A stretch of DNA of 64,000 nt from NCBI RefSeq assembly GCF_029873635.1, contig NC_080425.1, positions 47,352,178 through 47,416,177 on the forward strand, in the 5' to 3' direction. This document shows, piece after piece, positions 11,134 through 23,247 of the stretch. The notes beneath the pieces were generated by a model, which saw only the letters and a program-made list of their open reading frames with translations, was not told the origin of the DNA and made no database searches. Position 1 is the first letter of the stretch. Every line of letters begins with the position of its first letter. Position numbers and translations under genes: made by a program. This DNA comes from Malania oleifera (taxonomy: Eukaryota; Streptophyta; Magnoliopsida; Santalales; Ximeniaceae).

Positions 11134-11430
11134 GGTTAAGTATTAGTGATATCAGTTGTGTTCTTAGTGATAATTTTTAAGTTACTTGAATAAGGTAGTT
11201 AATGTTTTAATTAGTGTTTTGGATTAGACCTAATATATATTAGCTAGACTTAAAAATTTAAGAGCTAAGATTGTTGAAGAAATTACTGTATTTTTTGAGT
11301 TAGAATTAGATTTATCGACACTTTTTAGGTTAAGTGTATGTGATATCAATTGCGTTATTAGTGATATTTTTTTTTTCAAGTTCAGTTATTTGAATAAGGT
11401 GGTTAGTGATTTAATTATATTTTATATTAC
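11134..11430. repeat. Diverged tandem duplication, period about 195 bp
   Basis: GTGATATCAGTTGTG...TTGAATAAGGTAGTTA (from 11147) recurs as GTGATATCAATTGCG...TTGAATAAGGTGGTTA (from 11340). The second copy is partial. It lies upstream of the MULE coding remnant; it could belong to that element's terminal region. Confidence 0.6.
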
Positions 11431-11989
11431 TTAGTTAAAATTATTATTTAGTGGTGAAAATTTTAGGACTAATTTAATTACTTAATAGTGAACATATATT
11501 ATTTAGTAGTGAAAAATTTGCACGAGTCAAGATTTATTGGTAGGCTTACTAAAATTGCTAGTGCTAGAAATTTTGAAAATAAAGGCTATATGAAATTATT
11601 TAAAAATATTTTAAGGTTTATAACTTAGAGATTATTAAAATTCCAAAATTGTAATAGGAATATATGAATCATTAGGATAGCCTTCAATAAATTAGGTTTT
11701 TCAACATAGGAATCTATTTCCTAGAAATTCCAAAATTGGGCAGTACAAATTGAAATTAGAGTCAAGTCTGATAATTAATAAAATTATCATTTTGTTATAG
11801 AATGATGAAGAAATTATATACGAGTCGACCAATATTGAATACAATATTGTGGGGGCAACAAAGGCAATTTGGATTATAAGGAGGATAAAGTTACAGAAAC
11901 TAAAAGAGAAAATATACGACCAATTATGTATTGGTTGGAACGAATATAACCTAGATTTGATTTCAAGATATCCGTAATCGCTGGGGCTA
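11431..11989. other. AT-rich stretch, possible MULE 5' region
   Basis: No open frame. It lies directly upstream of the MULE transposase remnant; short in-frame pieces near 11800-11990 may be its N-terminus. No terminal inverted repeat recognised. Confidence 0.35.
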
Positions 11990-13848
11990 GGGGTGGGGAA
12001 TGGAAGTCTAATATATGTGAAAGTATCAGTAAATGATAATTCATACGGTGTAATTGTGTTGGACCCCCAAAGTTCTTATCCGAATGTATATATAGTTGAA
12101 ATTTTCATATTTATAAAATGCATCTTCAAATCTTCGATTATAGGAGTATGGGAGAAGATTCGACTGTGCATTAGAGGCATTCCTTCACCCTCAATCATAT
12201 GCTAATTTTGATACCATTGAAACCAATATGATGTACAATCACCTATGACAAGTGATAGTGGCTCTTAATTTTAATGACATGCCCTAAATATCGTTTCAAC
12301 CAAATTTTTTTATCAATGGAGTTTGAAGCTCAAGAGATAAATTTGCAAACATACAGTAGAGGTGTAATATTGATGATGAACCCTATATGTCAAGGGAATA
12401 TAGATCTCAACTAAGTTTGAGTGCATGTATGTTGGTACAAGTCTTTCAAACAATTCAATCGATTGTAAGGAATGAGAGGGGTGTGTACATTATGGAGCCA
12501 ATGTGACCTAACTTTGAAGGTGACCCTAAACTAAAGGAAGAAAATTATTCAAAAGTGGAATTTGAAGAAGAATAAGATGGATTGAAGGGGTGCTGCACAT
12601 AACTGTGCACTTGGTGATGAAGCAGTCAAAGTTTGCTCATCCTAAGAACACAACTTAATGAGAAAAGCGGCTACATGACATCTCATCATTTAGCTACATT
12701 GTTGACATTGAAGTGGTGACATCACAACCCAATTAGGCAGTTCTCTAAAGGGCACTCCGTGGGGGCGCCATTGTGGAATTTGGTAAGCGTATTATTTCTA
12801 AGACAAATTATGAGTTGATACACTATGTATGTCCACCATGCCCAAACATACTACAACTTTAAGGTCGTGCAATCAAGCCCAATGACATAGGTTGTTAAGT
12901 ATAAAGTAGAATCATACTGCAAATGGAGGTTGCATGCTTGCCGATGATAACACACAGGTAGTTTGAGACTATGTAGTACAAAAGCCCCTACACCTACATA
13001 AATAAAACTATTTCACAAGACCAACCCTAGTTGAAGTCATCCTTAGTTACCGACGAGGAAACGAAAATTATCAAGAACAATGTTGGTGCTTCCATCGCCA
13101 CTTGACAAGCATATATGAAGTGAAAGTATCAATATAATGTATAGTATAGGAAGGTATAGTGTGGGAAGTAGTTGGAAATTGCAAGTGTTTTGGGTGATTG
13201 GGATATTTCATATCAAATGTTGCCACAGTATACATATATATATGCTATGTGCCAATCAAATCTTAGCACAAAGGTGAAGTGGATATGGAGAGATATTTTT
13301 TACGCTTATAATTTAGATATTTTGACATACATTTTTTGGTCACGAGATATTTCATCATTGTGTGCTCATTATCTGTTTAAATGAGACACACTTGTAGGGA
13401 AAGTACACAGGGATCATGATGACCATTGACACTAATCAAAATACATTTGAATTGAACTTTACAATAGTTGAGGAAGAGAGTCTTCTCATACAATCATGGC
13501 TTCTTTGGTGCATTCATAAGGAGGTCACCAACCATGATGACATATTCCTTATATCAGGAAGGCATATAGGTATAATTAGTGCAATTCATCGTATGTTGAC
13601 TGGCAACTGCCTTATGCCCACCATAGATTCTGCTTGTGATACGTCGTCAATAACTTCAATAAGGAAGTGTAGAATGCTTCTTTGAAGCAATTTGATGAGA
13701 TGCTTGAGAAGGAGTGTCAAGTAAGAAAATTCATTTAGTTGATGAAAAGGATAATTAGTGAAGGTGAGGCATCAATGAAATCTTTCTTTGAGATATACTT
13801 TTTTATGTGGATGTAATCTTATGACGATGGTTGAAGTTATGGAAATAT
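11990..13848 (+). pseudogene. Mutator-like (MULE) transposase, N-terminal and catalytic part
   Basis: Broken frames carry MULE landmarks in order. At 12240-12400 the pieces MALNFNDMP-like and DDEPYMSREYRSQ appear. At about 12775-12990 is a MuDR DNA-binding remnant (VGKRIISKTNYELI, then KWRLHAC). At 13172-13384 is VLGDWDISYQMLPQY, matching the VFGDWxxSYxxLP motif, then YLFK before a DGTHLKGKY-like DETHL*GKY. At 13416-13685 are IVEEESLLIQSWLLWCI and FLISGRHIGIISAI, the DDE-core motifs VEGE..SW and LISDRH (Asp changed to Gly). Then follows VVNNFNKEV with flanking stops and IISEGEASMKSFFE. The frame is interrupted exactly at 13848 by insertion X and resumes at 16447. Nonsense codons and frameshifts are numerous. 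Confidence 0.8.
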
Positions 13849-13898
13849 TGTAACACCCCAAACCTGAAACTAGGGTCTGGAGTATTATTTGAAATATA

Positions 13899-13910
13899 TC
13901 TCTGATACCA
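13899..13910 (-). other. Primer binding site of X
   Basis: TGGTATCAGAGA on the minus strand, 11 of 12 matching the initiator tRNA-Met site, 3 nt after the LTR end GGGGCGTCACA at 13914. Confidence 0.85.
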
Positions 13911-15416
13911 CCTTGTGACGCCCCGAACCCGCCAAGTGGGGCCCAGGTGCCACATGTTCCATTTACTTGCACTTGGTTCTATATCATCAAATACGTAGCG
14001 GAAATAATAACAACTCCTCAATAATATACCAGAGTTTCTACATATCTATAATCTCAAATGGTATTCTCCAATCAACTAGTATTCACAAATATCTACAACT
14101 TTAAAAACATAAATATGTTACAACCCCAAAAATTATAACCAAAGTTTATACCCTCTCTCTCTTTCAAAAATGCTACACCAGCCCCGAGCTCACTGAGCTC
14201 GATCACATAAAGGTCTTGAAAAAGATAAAATTCCATATCGGGTGAGACACATCTCAGTAAATCGGAATATATTGGCACTAGTGTGTGGCTATCATGAGGT
14301 TTGTGTACAAATATATAATCATTATTTATAAAATTTATCACAGTTATAAAACCATTCTCTGTCCCTACTCACACACATGTAGAATATTTTAATAAAACGA
14401 GATTTCCTAAGGATTGGGGTGATTACCCGCCTATACAAGTAGCACCCCTTTGTTATGATACCTTATGCAACCTATAGCTACAACTGAAGTAGATCAGGGC
14501 ACTTACCTTACTCAGTAAGCTCTCAAGTGGATAGTTTATCTCGTACTCACACACACACAGTCACACAAAAGTTTACAAGCAGAAGTTCCCGAGAATAGGG
14601 AAGATTACCGCCTATACAAGTAGCTTCCCTCTGCTCTGATACGTTATGCAGCCCAATATGGCTACATCTGATACCTATCAGGGCACTCGACTTTCTCAGC
14701 AAGCCCTCAGGCGGAGTGTATACTTTGCCCAAAATACATATAATACTACCATATATAATACATATTTATTTTACTCTACATTTGTTATCTCTGCAATATT
14801 TATCTTTTCATGTTCTCATTAATTCATACCACATAATTCACTTTCACAGTTCACATCACGTGAATCTCATATTACATAATTTACTTTCATAGTTCACATC
14901 ACGCGAATCTCATATTATATAAACATTTCACATTACTCTAATTTCATGCTACTTTGTATTCACATTTGCATTCACGTGTTCTAATATCATATAATTCACA
15001 AGTTAAATTAAACAATTATACATTTAGAACTCACTACCGGATGGATAATCACTATCATGCTTCCCCCTATGAAGGGTTGTGCAACCCAAAGGTTGGACTT
15101 AATCTTGTCGGCCCACCAGAGTTAAATCAGAAAACAATATCTTCAGCCTGTAAGTCAGATTGACTTTCCCTCACTAGTATATACTCCAGGGGGAATCTCT
15201 ACCCTACATAGCTCAATCAACCATCCCGTCTCCACACTCTCTCTAAGACGTGTGGGTGCACTAATCCCTGCCAAAAATCATACGCAACAGTACTGTGCCT
15301 TACCATGGTCTATCGTAGTTCTCAAATCATACATTGCAATTTAACTCTCATATCCTGCTCTAATTAATAATATAGATGCAACATAATCCCAATAGATTTC
15401 AGTATTTCCAATATGT

Positions 15417-15443
15417 CATATATATATATATATATATATATAT
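15417..15443. repeat. (TA)n microsatellite
   Basis: About 13 TA units within the LTR of X. Confidence 0.97.
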
Positions 15444-15782
15444 CACAACTCAACTCTGTATTTTCATTTTACTTATGCCACACATTTCCAATAATACTCA
15501 TAATTTATATCATTTGAAATAACAAAAGCCAACCCATGTTCATCATTTGGATTACTGAAAATACACATTTAATATCCTTCACAATTATCCAGAAAATTCA
15601 TTACTTTCCACATTTCATTTTCACAAATAATATCTACACAGCCCTAGGCTCAAATCATAATTCAAACAATTGGCTTTTCTTTTAAAACTCACGTGATAAT
15701 CATATACACTTATATACTCATAAAATTTTCCATTTAAACTGGTGAAATTTACAAATCTACTAGCCTAATCTATTCCCCTTAC

Positions 15783-15844
15783 TTGTTTTCCTGAATTATG
15801 CCAGTAGGGATCCCAAAATGATGCTTGTGGCGCTCATCCGAACC
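15783..15844 (-). other. Candidate 62-nt leader exon in LTR of X
   Basis: On the minus strand it is preceded by TTTTTGAATCAG and followed by GTAAGGGG. The upstream intron would be 122 nt (15966-15845) from a GAG/GTAAGA donor. Same size and position as in B and C. Confidence 0.35.
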
Positions 15845-16446
15845 CTGATTCAAAAACCCTAGTTTATCAACTCAAACCCCAGATCAACAACTATTAAACC
15901 TTTTCAAGCCTATACAACCCTTATAAATAGTCATATACCAAACAAACAACTCATTCCTACTCTTACCTCAACTTTGGGGTAAAGCCCGGAAAAAATCCAT
16001 TCGAAAATTCACTCCGCTAGACTTGTAGAGAATTTCCCCTAAATCCTCGTAGCGGCTTTTGATTGTTGAATTAGGAGACGAACGATGAGATATCGAAGAA
16101 AGAAGGTGAAAAACGATGTTTTTAGAGAGAGAAAATGAAGAATTGAGATTGCTTAATGAATAAGAAACGAAAAATTCAATTTATTCTTGGCCAACCTCGT
16201 TGATGAGCCACTGAAGAACGTATGTTGATGAGAAAAGGTTTTCGTTGACGAACCCTAAACCTGAAACTTCTATCATTCGGGATCTCTTCATCGACAATGC
16301 CTAAACTTTGTCAAGGAACCACTGAAGAACCTTCATTGACGAAAACAAGGCATTCATCAATGAAGCCTACTGTTTCCCTTTTATAATTTTTCCCCATTCT
16401 CCATTCGTTTATTATTTTCCATAAATCAATTTTCCAAGCTTCTACA

Positions 16447-17115
16447 AATATGACCACTAATCTCATTGAATTCTTTAATATCATTATGAAGAGAAGTTGT
16501 ATCTACCAATAATTGCCATCGTGCAAATGACATTTTACTGTGTTGCTTGGTACTTCAACGCTCGATCGAAGGCATCTCAACAAGCTTTGCAATCGAGAAA
16601 TGCTTGCACCCCTTGTTGCAAATGCTGATGATGGAAATGACATATGTTGGTTACGAGGTTGTATATTTTAATATTACGATGGGATTGTTCAAAATTTGAT
16701 CTACAACCTGGCGACCATATAAGGATTATAAATCTTCAAATGAACAGTATAAATCAAGCACGTTGCACCTACGGGAAGTGGCACAATTTGCACTACTATT
16801 GTTCTTATTTGTTGGCTGTGTGTGGGCACAAAGAGAGTCGAATAAAACCGCTATATTGATCTCTATATCATAGCAATGGAGCATTATTCCATATATGTGA
16901 TGAACTTCATCCTTGTCTTGCATGAAAACCATTGGAGAAATCTTATTGCCCCAATGTTATATAGGAATCAATTATTAATTTGATAGAAGGTTCGTATCAA
17001 GAGCTCACATTTATGTAATAAAATGGATTGGAGAGAGGGAAGGGAGAATATGAGGTGCAATATCTACTATGAAGAAGGTCACAACTGCACTTGGTGTCCG
17101 ATGAGGATTGCAGAT
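16447..17115 (+). pseudogene. Mutator-like (MULE) transposase, C-terminal part
   Basis: Directly continues the frame broken by X. The last codons before X and the first after it read YGN/MTTNLIEFFN, the MULE motif YGxMTTNxSExFN, if one AATAT copy is counted once. Further on, 16644-16859 has a SWIM zinc-finger remnant (ARCTYGKWHNLHYYCSYLLAVC, with CxCxxW and PCxH partly lost) in a background of stops. At about 17050-17100 is a CCHC-like knuckle (CNIYYEEGHNCTWC, one Cys to Tyr). The SWIM finger is typical of the C-terminal half of MULE transposases. Confidence 0.78.
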
Positions 17116-17763
17116 CACGATGGAGTTGGCCCCTCACATTAATGCAGGCGTTAGGTATTCTTAATTTATTCTTTACTTTTTATTTGGATGCATAATGTTA
17201 CTGTGATGTTGCATTTAATTTTTAATGCCTATTGATGTCATGTTACTGTGATGCTGCATTTAGTTTTTAATTTACATTGGACTCTTTTCATTGTAGACAT
17301 AGGTTTTATAGCTAAACCATGCCTCAATTTTTTCGTTTACTTTCTTTCTCATTCAGATTGCACGATCATGAATAACGTCCATACATGCATAAATAGTGCT
17401 ACATTTCCCAAGGAATATGAAATAATTTTATATTTCATATTGAAGCTTAAAACAAACATTACAATTTTCTATTTTTGAGCATGTTAAAAAAAGTTGTGAA
17501 GCTCAAAACAAACAGTGTGCTTTGGCCAAAAATATTCGAAATCTGGAAATGGGAAATTAAAAAAAAAAAGTGTTTTGAAAAACAGTTATACTTCTTAAAT
17601 ATCATCATTTCTAACAAAAATATGAAAATAATAAGGTGTGAAAAAAACAAACAAATATAAAACCCCATACGTAGTAGAATTTTATTCAATTCCATATTCA
17701 CATTGTTCATTAAAATATATCATTGACTGCTAAGTCGAATACGAAAATAATGAGTGGAAGCAA
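17116..17763. other. AT-rich stretch downstream of MULE remnant
   Basis: A short direct repeat (ATGTTACTGTGATG...GCATTTA) occurs at 17198-17265. No gene recognised. It may hold the 3' end of the MULE, but terminal inverted repeats were not found. Confidence 0.4.
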
Positions 17764-18729
17764 TGTAGACACCCAATTTTAATCGGGGCCTTAAATAACA
17801 AATTTTTAACTTTTATTGAGTACAGCCGAAGTGCCAAATATAGGGAATTACATAGAAATATAGAGAAATACATAGAACTACAGGGAAATACATAGAAATA
17901 TAGGGGAATTTGTAAAACAAAGGGAAATGCAGGGAATGTCCAAGGGATATTTGAAAGCCTCCGTTGGCACCTGCACACACGCACAAAGTTAGACAAAATC
18001 AAGCAATAAAGAGAGAAATTTCTTTCTTTAATGGGTTGAATCTGTAATAAATTGAAGGATTTATTTCTTAAAAAATGAATGATTTTGCATTTAAGAGGCT
18101 TGATTTGTTTCCCAATCCAAGTACTCGGCTAAGAACCCGTATGGAAAGAAATCAGCTTATAGAATCCGATTTCAATGAGTTGTGGCCGAGGATGGGAATT
18201 TTGTGTAGGAAGGAAATCATGCACATAGGAAATTGGATACAAGGAAAGAGGTGGAAAGGGAAGGATTCATTTTTTACCTATGTTGGCTAGGGCCCCAACC
18301 TTATAAGAAAAAAAAAGGGCCTTCGCAGAGGGTAAAGGGGAGAAATGAGAAAAGAATAGAAAAACATAGCGAGACACATGATATTGAGAGTAGAGTGAGA
18401 GATCCTAGTTGAGAGAAGGGTAATATCACACCTTTCCAAAGGAAAATAAAGGGTTAGAGCCGAAGAACCCACAACTTGAAGGTTTCCCACAACCAAAGGA
18501 TGCAAAGGCTAAGGACCCGAGCACATACATGGAACCAGAAAGGACAGAAAGCAGGAAAAGAAGACCTGAATGAGTGGAAGGCACAATGTGAGTTTGGTTT
18601 CATATTTGATTTACTTCAATGATTTCAATATATGTATTCAGTAGAAGACATAAAATAAGTTCCTCCCATGCAAATCCTTATCCTAGCCCAAAGCCCAAAT
18701 ATGAAGAATTGTCTCCCAAGGGACCCCTA

Positions 18730-19060
18730 TCTTTGACACCAACCTCGGGGTACATTGCTCAAAGCCTTCAAACCCAAGTTTCAAAACCAAAGCCCCAAGA
18801 CCATGTTTCAAAAGCTCTAGCTCATGTCTCAAAACCAAACCCCCAAGCCCATATTTCAAAAGCCCTAGCCCATATTTCAAAAGCCCTAGCCCATGTCATA
18901 AAACCAAAGCCCCAAGCCCATGTTTCAAAAGCTTCAGCATGTCTCAAAACCAAAGCCCTAAGCCTATGTTTTAAATAAAAGTCCCCAAGCCTATGTTTTA
19001 AAGAAAAGCCTCCAAGCCATGTCTTAAAAGCCTCGACCCAACTTATAAGAGAAAGACCTC
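18730..19060. repeat. Short tandem repeats, CCCAAGCCCATGTTTCAAAA type
   Basis: Units of about 21-45 bp alternate CCCAAGCCCATGTTTCAAAA-like and CCCTAGCCCATGTCTCAAAA-like words, decaying rightwards. They lie inside the long LTR. Confidence 0.8.
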
Positions 19061-19849
19061 GAACCCCCTTTTTAATGAAAAACCTAGTTTTGAAAAAATC
19101 CTAGGCCGAATTTGAAAAAATTCCCAAGCCCAGTGCTCAAAAAAGTCCCAAACCCACTATAAAAGCCCGTTGCTGAATAGCCAAATCCCCAGGCCAAGCC
19201 CAATTGGGCATGATCTGACCCACTAGACCCAAACCCAGATCGTCGACCCAATTGAACCATTGACCTCATCAAAATCTAAACCACGGTCAAACCATGGGTC
19301 GTGCCCAATTGGGTTTGATCTGGCCCAGCTGTAACCTTGAGCCCAAACCATTGATCCAACCAAATCACAAACCAAACTAGAGCACTAACCCTAGTCCAAC
19401 CAGAGACCCAAACCAGGGCTTGAACTAGAGTCTTGACACTAGTCCAACAAGAGTCCAAGCTAGAACCTAACTAGAGTCCTAACCCTAGTCAACCAAGAAC
19501 CCAAACCAAGGTCCGAACCAGAGTCTGACCAGAGTCTCAAACCAGAACCCAAATCAGTGCCCCAACCTTAAACTAACTTGGACTAGAGTCCCACCCTAGT
19601 TCAAGCTAAAACCTCAAGCCCGGGTCCAAGCCTAGGAGCCTGCTTGGCTCCCAAGAAAATCCAACAAAAAGTTCAAACAAATCGTGGTACACATTGTTAA
19701 ACACATAATAGAACAAAGAACACTTATCTACGTGCCCCATGGAATCAAAAAATCCGACATCTGTTTTGACTCTAAAACTGCAAAAGAACCAACATAAAGT
19801 TAAATCGGGAAAGGGCATGAGAAAAATAGAAGAAATAGAGTTAGAAAAC

Positions 19850-20110
19850 ATAGAACTGACAGAAGACATTTGAGAGAATCAGAGAGTAATAAGAAAAGAA
19901 TAGAGAGAATTAGAGAACTAGAATGAATAGAACTAAAGAGAATAAGAGAAAACCAGAGAGAATAGAGAATATAGAACTGAGAGAATCAGAGAGAACTAGA
20001 GAAATCATGGAAAGGAGATTCGAGAAGATCAAAGAGGAACAAGAAAGAACATAAAGAGAGGAGCAGAATAGAGAGCGAGAGAGGAATTGCGTAGAAGAGA
20101 GGAGAGAGAA
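19850..20110. repeat. Purine-rich GAGAATAGAGAA tract in the long LTR
   Basis: Nearly pure purine on the plus strand with repeated AGAGAATNAGAGA words. Such tracts are common in Ogre-type LTRs and may lie in the transcribed leader. Confidence 0.75.
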
Positions 20111-21288
20111 AGACACACGGAGAAATATGCCAAAAAAAAAGAAGAAGAAAATTGGGTTTTTATACTCAGGCTAAAGTGGGACATGTGTCACCACTTGAGC
20201 GGTGACATGTGGCACAATTTAGGCTCAGTCTCACCTAAGAGACGTGGAGAGATATGGATCGTTCAATCTATGTTTTCTCTAAACGGTAAGATTTCTACTA
20301 TGTCAGCAATCTCGGGGGGTGATGTCATGCTGACATCACCCTGCTACGGTAATTCAAAAAAATGAATAAATAAATAAAATAAAAATCCTTGCCACGTGTC
20401 AACACTCGGGGTTGACATGTGGTCCCTCCCTTCTTGAACTAGTTGATCCAGTTCAGACCGATCAGTTTCCTAAACCTTTTTTTTTACTTATTAAATTAAT
20501 TTTTAATTAGTTTTCTTTTGGAAAAATAGAAAAAATAGGAAAAAAATTCATAAAAATTAGGAAATTTGGGGAAAAAATTAGAAAAAAATGTTTTGAAGGT
20601 CAAAAAAATGTAAAAAAAATATTTTTAAGTTGTTTAAAGCCTAAAAAAATAAAATAAGGAAAGGACTTTAAAAATCTGAAAAAATTTTAAAAAATTTCTA
20701 GAAAATTTTGAAAAATTTGGGGATGATTTAGATTCTTTTTCTTATAATTTGGAATTTTTCCCTAGTTTTCACCTATGCGTGTCCCTATGATTTTAAAAAG
20801 GGCAATGAGGTACTTTAGATCTCACTTGTATTAGCTCTGAGGGGGGTTTATCTAACAAGATCCCCTCATTTGGAGGTCTTTTTAGACATTCCTAAATCAC
20901 ACCAAGATTTTTAATCTCCTTTTTAATTTTGGTTATTTATTTATTAGTTTATTTTTTTTATTCTAAATGAATTAATAAAAGGTTATTAAATTCAATTTGG
21001 AGATAATTCATAATTAATTTGGTACCATTCATAGAACGGTTGTGTGGGGGGTGCGAATATCTTCCCCTCACATAATTGAACTTTCAATCCCAATTCTGGT
21101 AAAAGTAGACCGAGACTACTAGTTCCTTAGCCTAGATTTAGTCAAGTGACCAATCAAATGAGTAGTAATTAGGTTTTAATCACACTTAGGTAAATAATAG
21201 ATTATTGGTGACTCTAAATCAAAATTTTCAATATTATATATCATATCACCTCACCTCCCTGGGGTCCCTATTTTGGGACGTCGCGACA

Positions 21289-21311
21289 GCTTAGCAATTC
21301 CGCTGGGGACA
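21289..21311 (+). other. Probable PBS of the Tat/Ogre-like element
   Basis: Immediately after the LTR end comes GCTTAGCAATTCCGCTGGGG. It resembles the TTGGCGACTCCGCTGGGGAC site I recall for plant Tat/Ogre elements, with changes in the first half. The tRNA should be checked. Confidence 0.5.
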
Positions 21312-21703
21312 TTAGAGAGTTGAGAAATCGATTAATTAGGAATTATCCTAAATTTGAATTTAATAAATCTTTTAATTACTCAATGATATTTTGTGAATAT
21401 TGTTTCTATGGTTGCGAATATTTGATTGTATATATGTTTGAATAAACATATATAAAGATTGGTGACATGTGGGGTTTAGGGGGATGGCTAAGTATGTGAA
21501 CTCACACACTTTCATGAGTCTCCTACCCGGGCTTTACCGTCTAGGATTAGATAGGGGTGTAGTACTATTAGCTCTCATAAGACAAGGTCTTTGGGGGTGT
21601 GTGAACCACTCTGGTCAGTGTGTACTTTGTCTAAACCCGTTGGGTCAAGACAGGGGACATGCTAGGGACCTTTTTGCCGCTAAGTTGTAAATCTTGAACC
21701 ACA

Positions 21704-22470
21704 CTTATTATTGTTATTGTATATTTTGGATTTTTGTTATTGTATTGAATATTTATGTTATTATTGTATGTTTATGTTATTGTATTACATGTTTTTATTA
21801 TTGTTATTGTTATTGTTATTGTATATTTATGTTATTATTATTGTTATTGTATATGTATGATGTTGTATTATTTAGTTTTTGTATTGTTGTTGTATTATTT
21901 AGTTTTTTAATGGATGTTGTGTTATTTAGGGCTTTGTGTTGTTATTGTATTATTTTAAGGTATTATCAAGTTTACTGTTTATATTGGTTTTAGATTATTG
22001 TTATTGTGTTATTTTAAGTTTTTATCCTGTTTCAATATTTTGTGATATGTTATTATGTTTGTGTAATATGTTTAGGTTTTTTGATGTTATTATTGTTATT
22101 GTATATTTTGGATTGTTGTTATTGTATTGAATATTTATGTTATTATTGTATGTTTATGTTACTGTATTACATGTTTTTATTATTGTTATTGTTATTGTAT
22201 ATTTATGTTATTATTATTGTTATTGTATATGTATGATGTTGTATTATTTAGTTTTTGTATTGTTGTTGTATTATTTAGTTTTTTAATGGATGTAGTGTTA
22301 TTTAGGGTTTTGTATTGTTATTGTATTATTTTAAGTTGTTATAATTTTTATTGTTCATATGGGCTTTAGATTATTGTAATTGTATTATTCATGTTTTTAG
22401 GGTTTTTTATTTATTGTTATTGTATTATTCATGTTTTTAGGGTTTTTGATTTATTGTTGTTGTATTATAT
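21704..22470 (+). repeat. TTATTG-rich tandem array with 382-bp duplication
   Basis: Built of TTATTG/TATTGT words. The stretch from about 21705 recurs from about 22088 nearly unchanged (both contain TTATTGTATATTTTGGATT), giving a higher-order period near 382 bp. Overlapping open frames rich in Tyr, Cys and Leu are by-products. Confidence 0.85.
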
Positions 22471-23247
22471 AAGTTTTTTATGGTTATTGTATTATTCATG
22501 TTTTTTGTTTATATTTATTTATGGTTTTTTAGATTATTGTTGTTGAATTATTTATGGTTTTTAAAATATTGTTGTTGTATTATTTAGGTTTTTTTTTTGT
22601 ATTATCATTGTATATTTATCTTATTGTATTGCATATTTAGGTTTATTGTATTATTATTGTATATTTATGTTATTATTGTTGTTGTAGGTTTTAGATTATT
22701 GTTGTTGTATTATATAGGGTTTATTATTGTTGTTGTTATATGTTATTTAGGGTTTTAGATTATTGTTATTGTATTATTTAGAGTTTTTATCATGTTTCAT
22801 GTTTATATTTATTTAAGGTTTTTATTTATTGATTATTGTATTATTTTGTCATATTATTATTGTTTATATGTTATCGAGGGTTTTAGATTATTGTTTATTG
22901 TATTATTTTTAAGTCTTTGTCATATTATCATGTTTACTATATTTGTTTAGGGTTTTTGATTATTGTTATTGCATATTAGGGTTTTTATTATTATGTATAT
23001 ATATATATTGCATGTAGTTTTAGGGTTTGCTTTGTTCCCATGTTTTCAAAGTTTCAATTATTCCCATATTACCATTATTGTGTATATTGCATGTAGTTTT
23101 AGGGTTTGATTTGTTTTTGTAATTTTAAAGTTTTAATTGTTTCCATGTGATCATTATGTATATATTGCATATAGTTTTAGGGTTTGATTTGTTCCATGTT
23201 TTTTAAAGTTTCATTTATTCCCATATTACCATTATTCTATATATTGC

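Larger units (their letters stand above)
13849..16446 (-). mobile_element. Gypsy insertion X: one LTR, PBS and stub, in MULE
   Basis: The segment begins TGTAACACCCC and ends CTTCTACA and is flanked by the 5-bp duplication AATAT (13844-13848 and 16447-16451). On the minus strand it consists of a full LTR (16446 to 13914), 3 nt, a good PBS, about 30 nt of other sequence, and a second LTR-end-like tail (CAGGTTTGGGGTGTTACA) reaching 13849. So nearly the entire internal region and 3' LTR are deleted while both outer ends and the duplication survive. No coding sequence remains. Confidence 0.85.
13914..16446 (-). repeat. LTR of X (2533 bp)
   Basis: On the minus strand it runs from TGTAGAAGCTTGG to GGTTCGGGGCGTCACA. 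It carries the conserved block CGGGTGAGACACATCTCAG at 14239-14257, decayed TCGTTGATGA-like motifs at 16198-16365, a weak TATA-like AATAAATTG at about 16178-16186, donor-like GAG/GTAAGA at 15967/15966, and a 62-nt candidate exon (15783-15844). Several short direct repeats occur, such as TTCACATCACGTGAATCTCA and TTCACATCACGCGAATCTCA at 14850-14915. Confidence 0.8.
17764..21288 (+). repeat. Long LTR of the Tat/Ogre-like element (3525 bp)
   Basis: Starts TGTAGACACCCAATTTTAAT and ends GGGACGTCGCGACA. It contains the CCC-rich tandem repeats 18730-19060, the AACCAGAGTC-like repeats 19380-19600 and the purine tract 19850-20110. The 119-codon open frame at 18619-18978 is only the translation of the tandem repeat. 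Confidence 0.62.

Noticed and set aside
18619..18978. 119-codon frame with repeated SKPKPQAHVSKA
   Set aside because: Its repeats follow the DNA tandem repeat inside a long LTR; no sign of a real protein gene.
21694..22369. Overlapping Tyr/Cys/Leu-rich frames resembling membrane proteins
   Set aside because: They are read from the TTATTG array; several overlapping frames give equally hydrophobic products.
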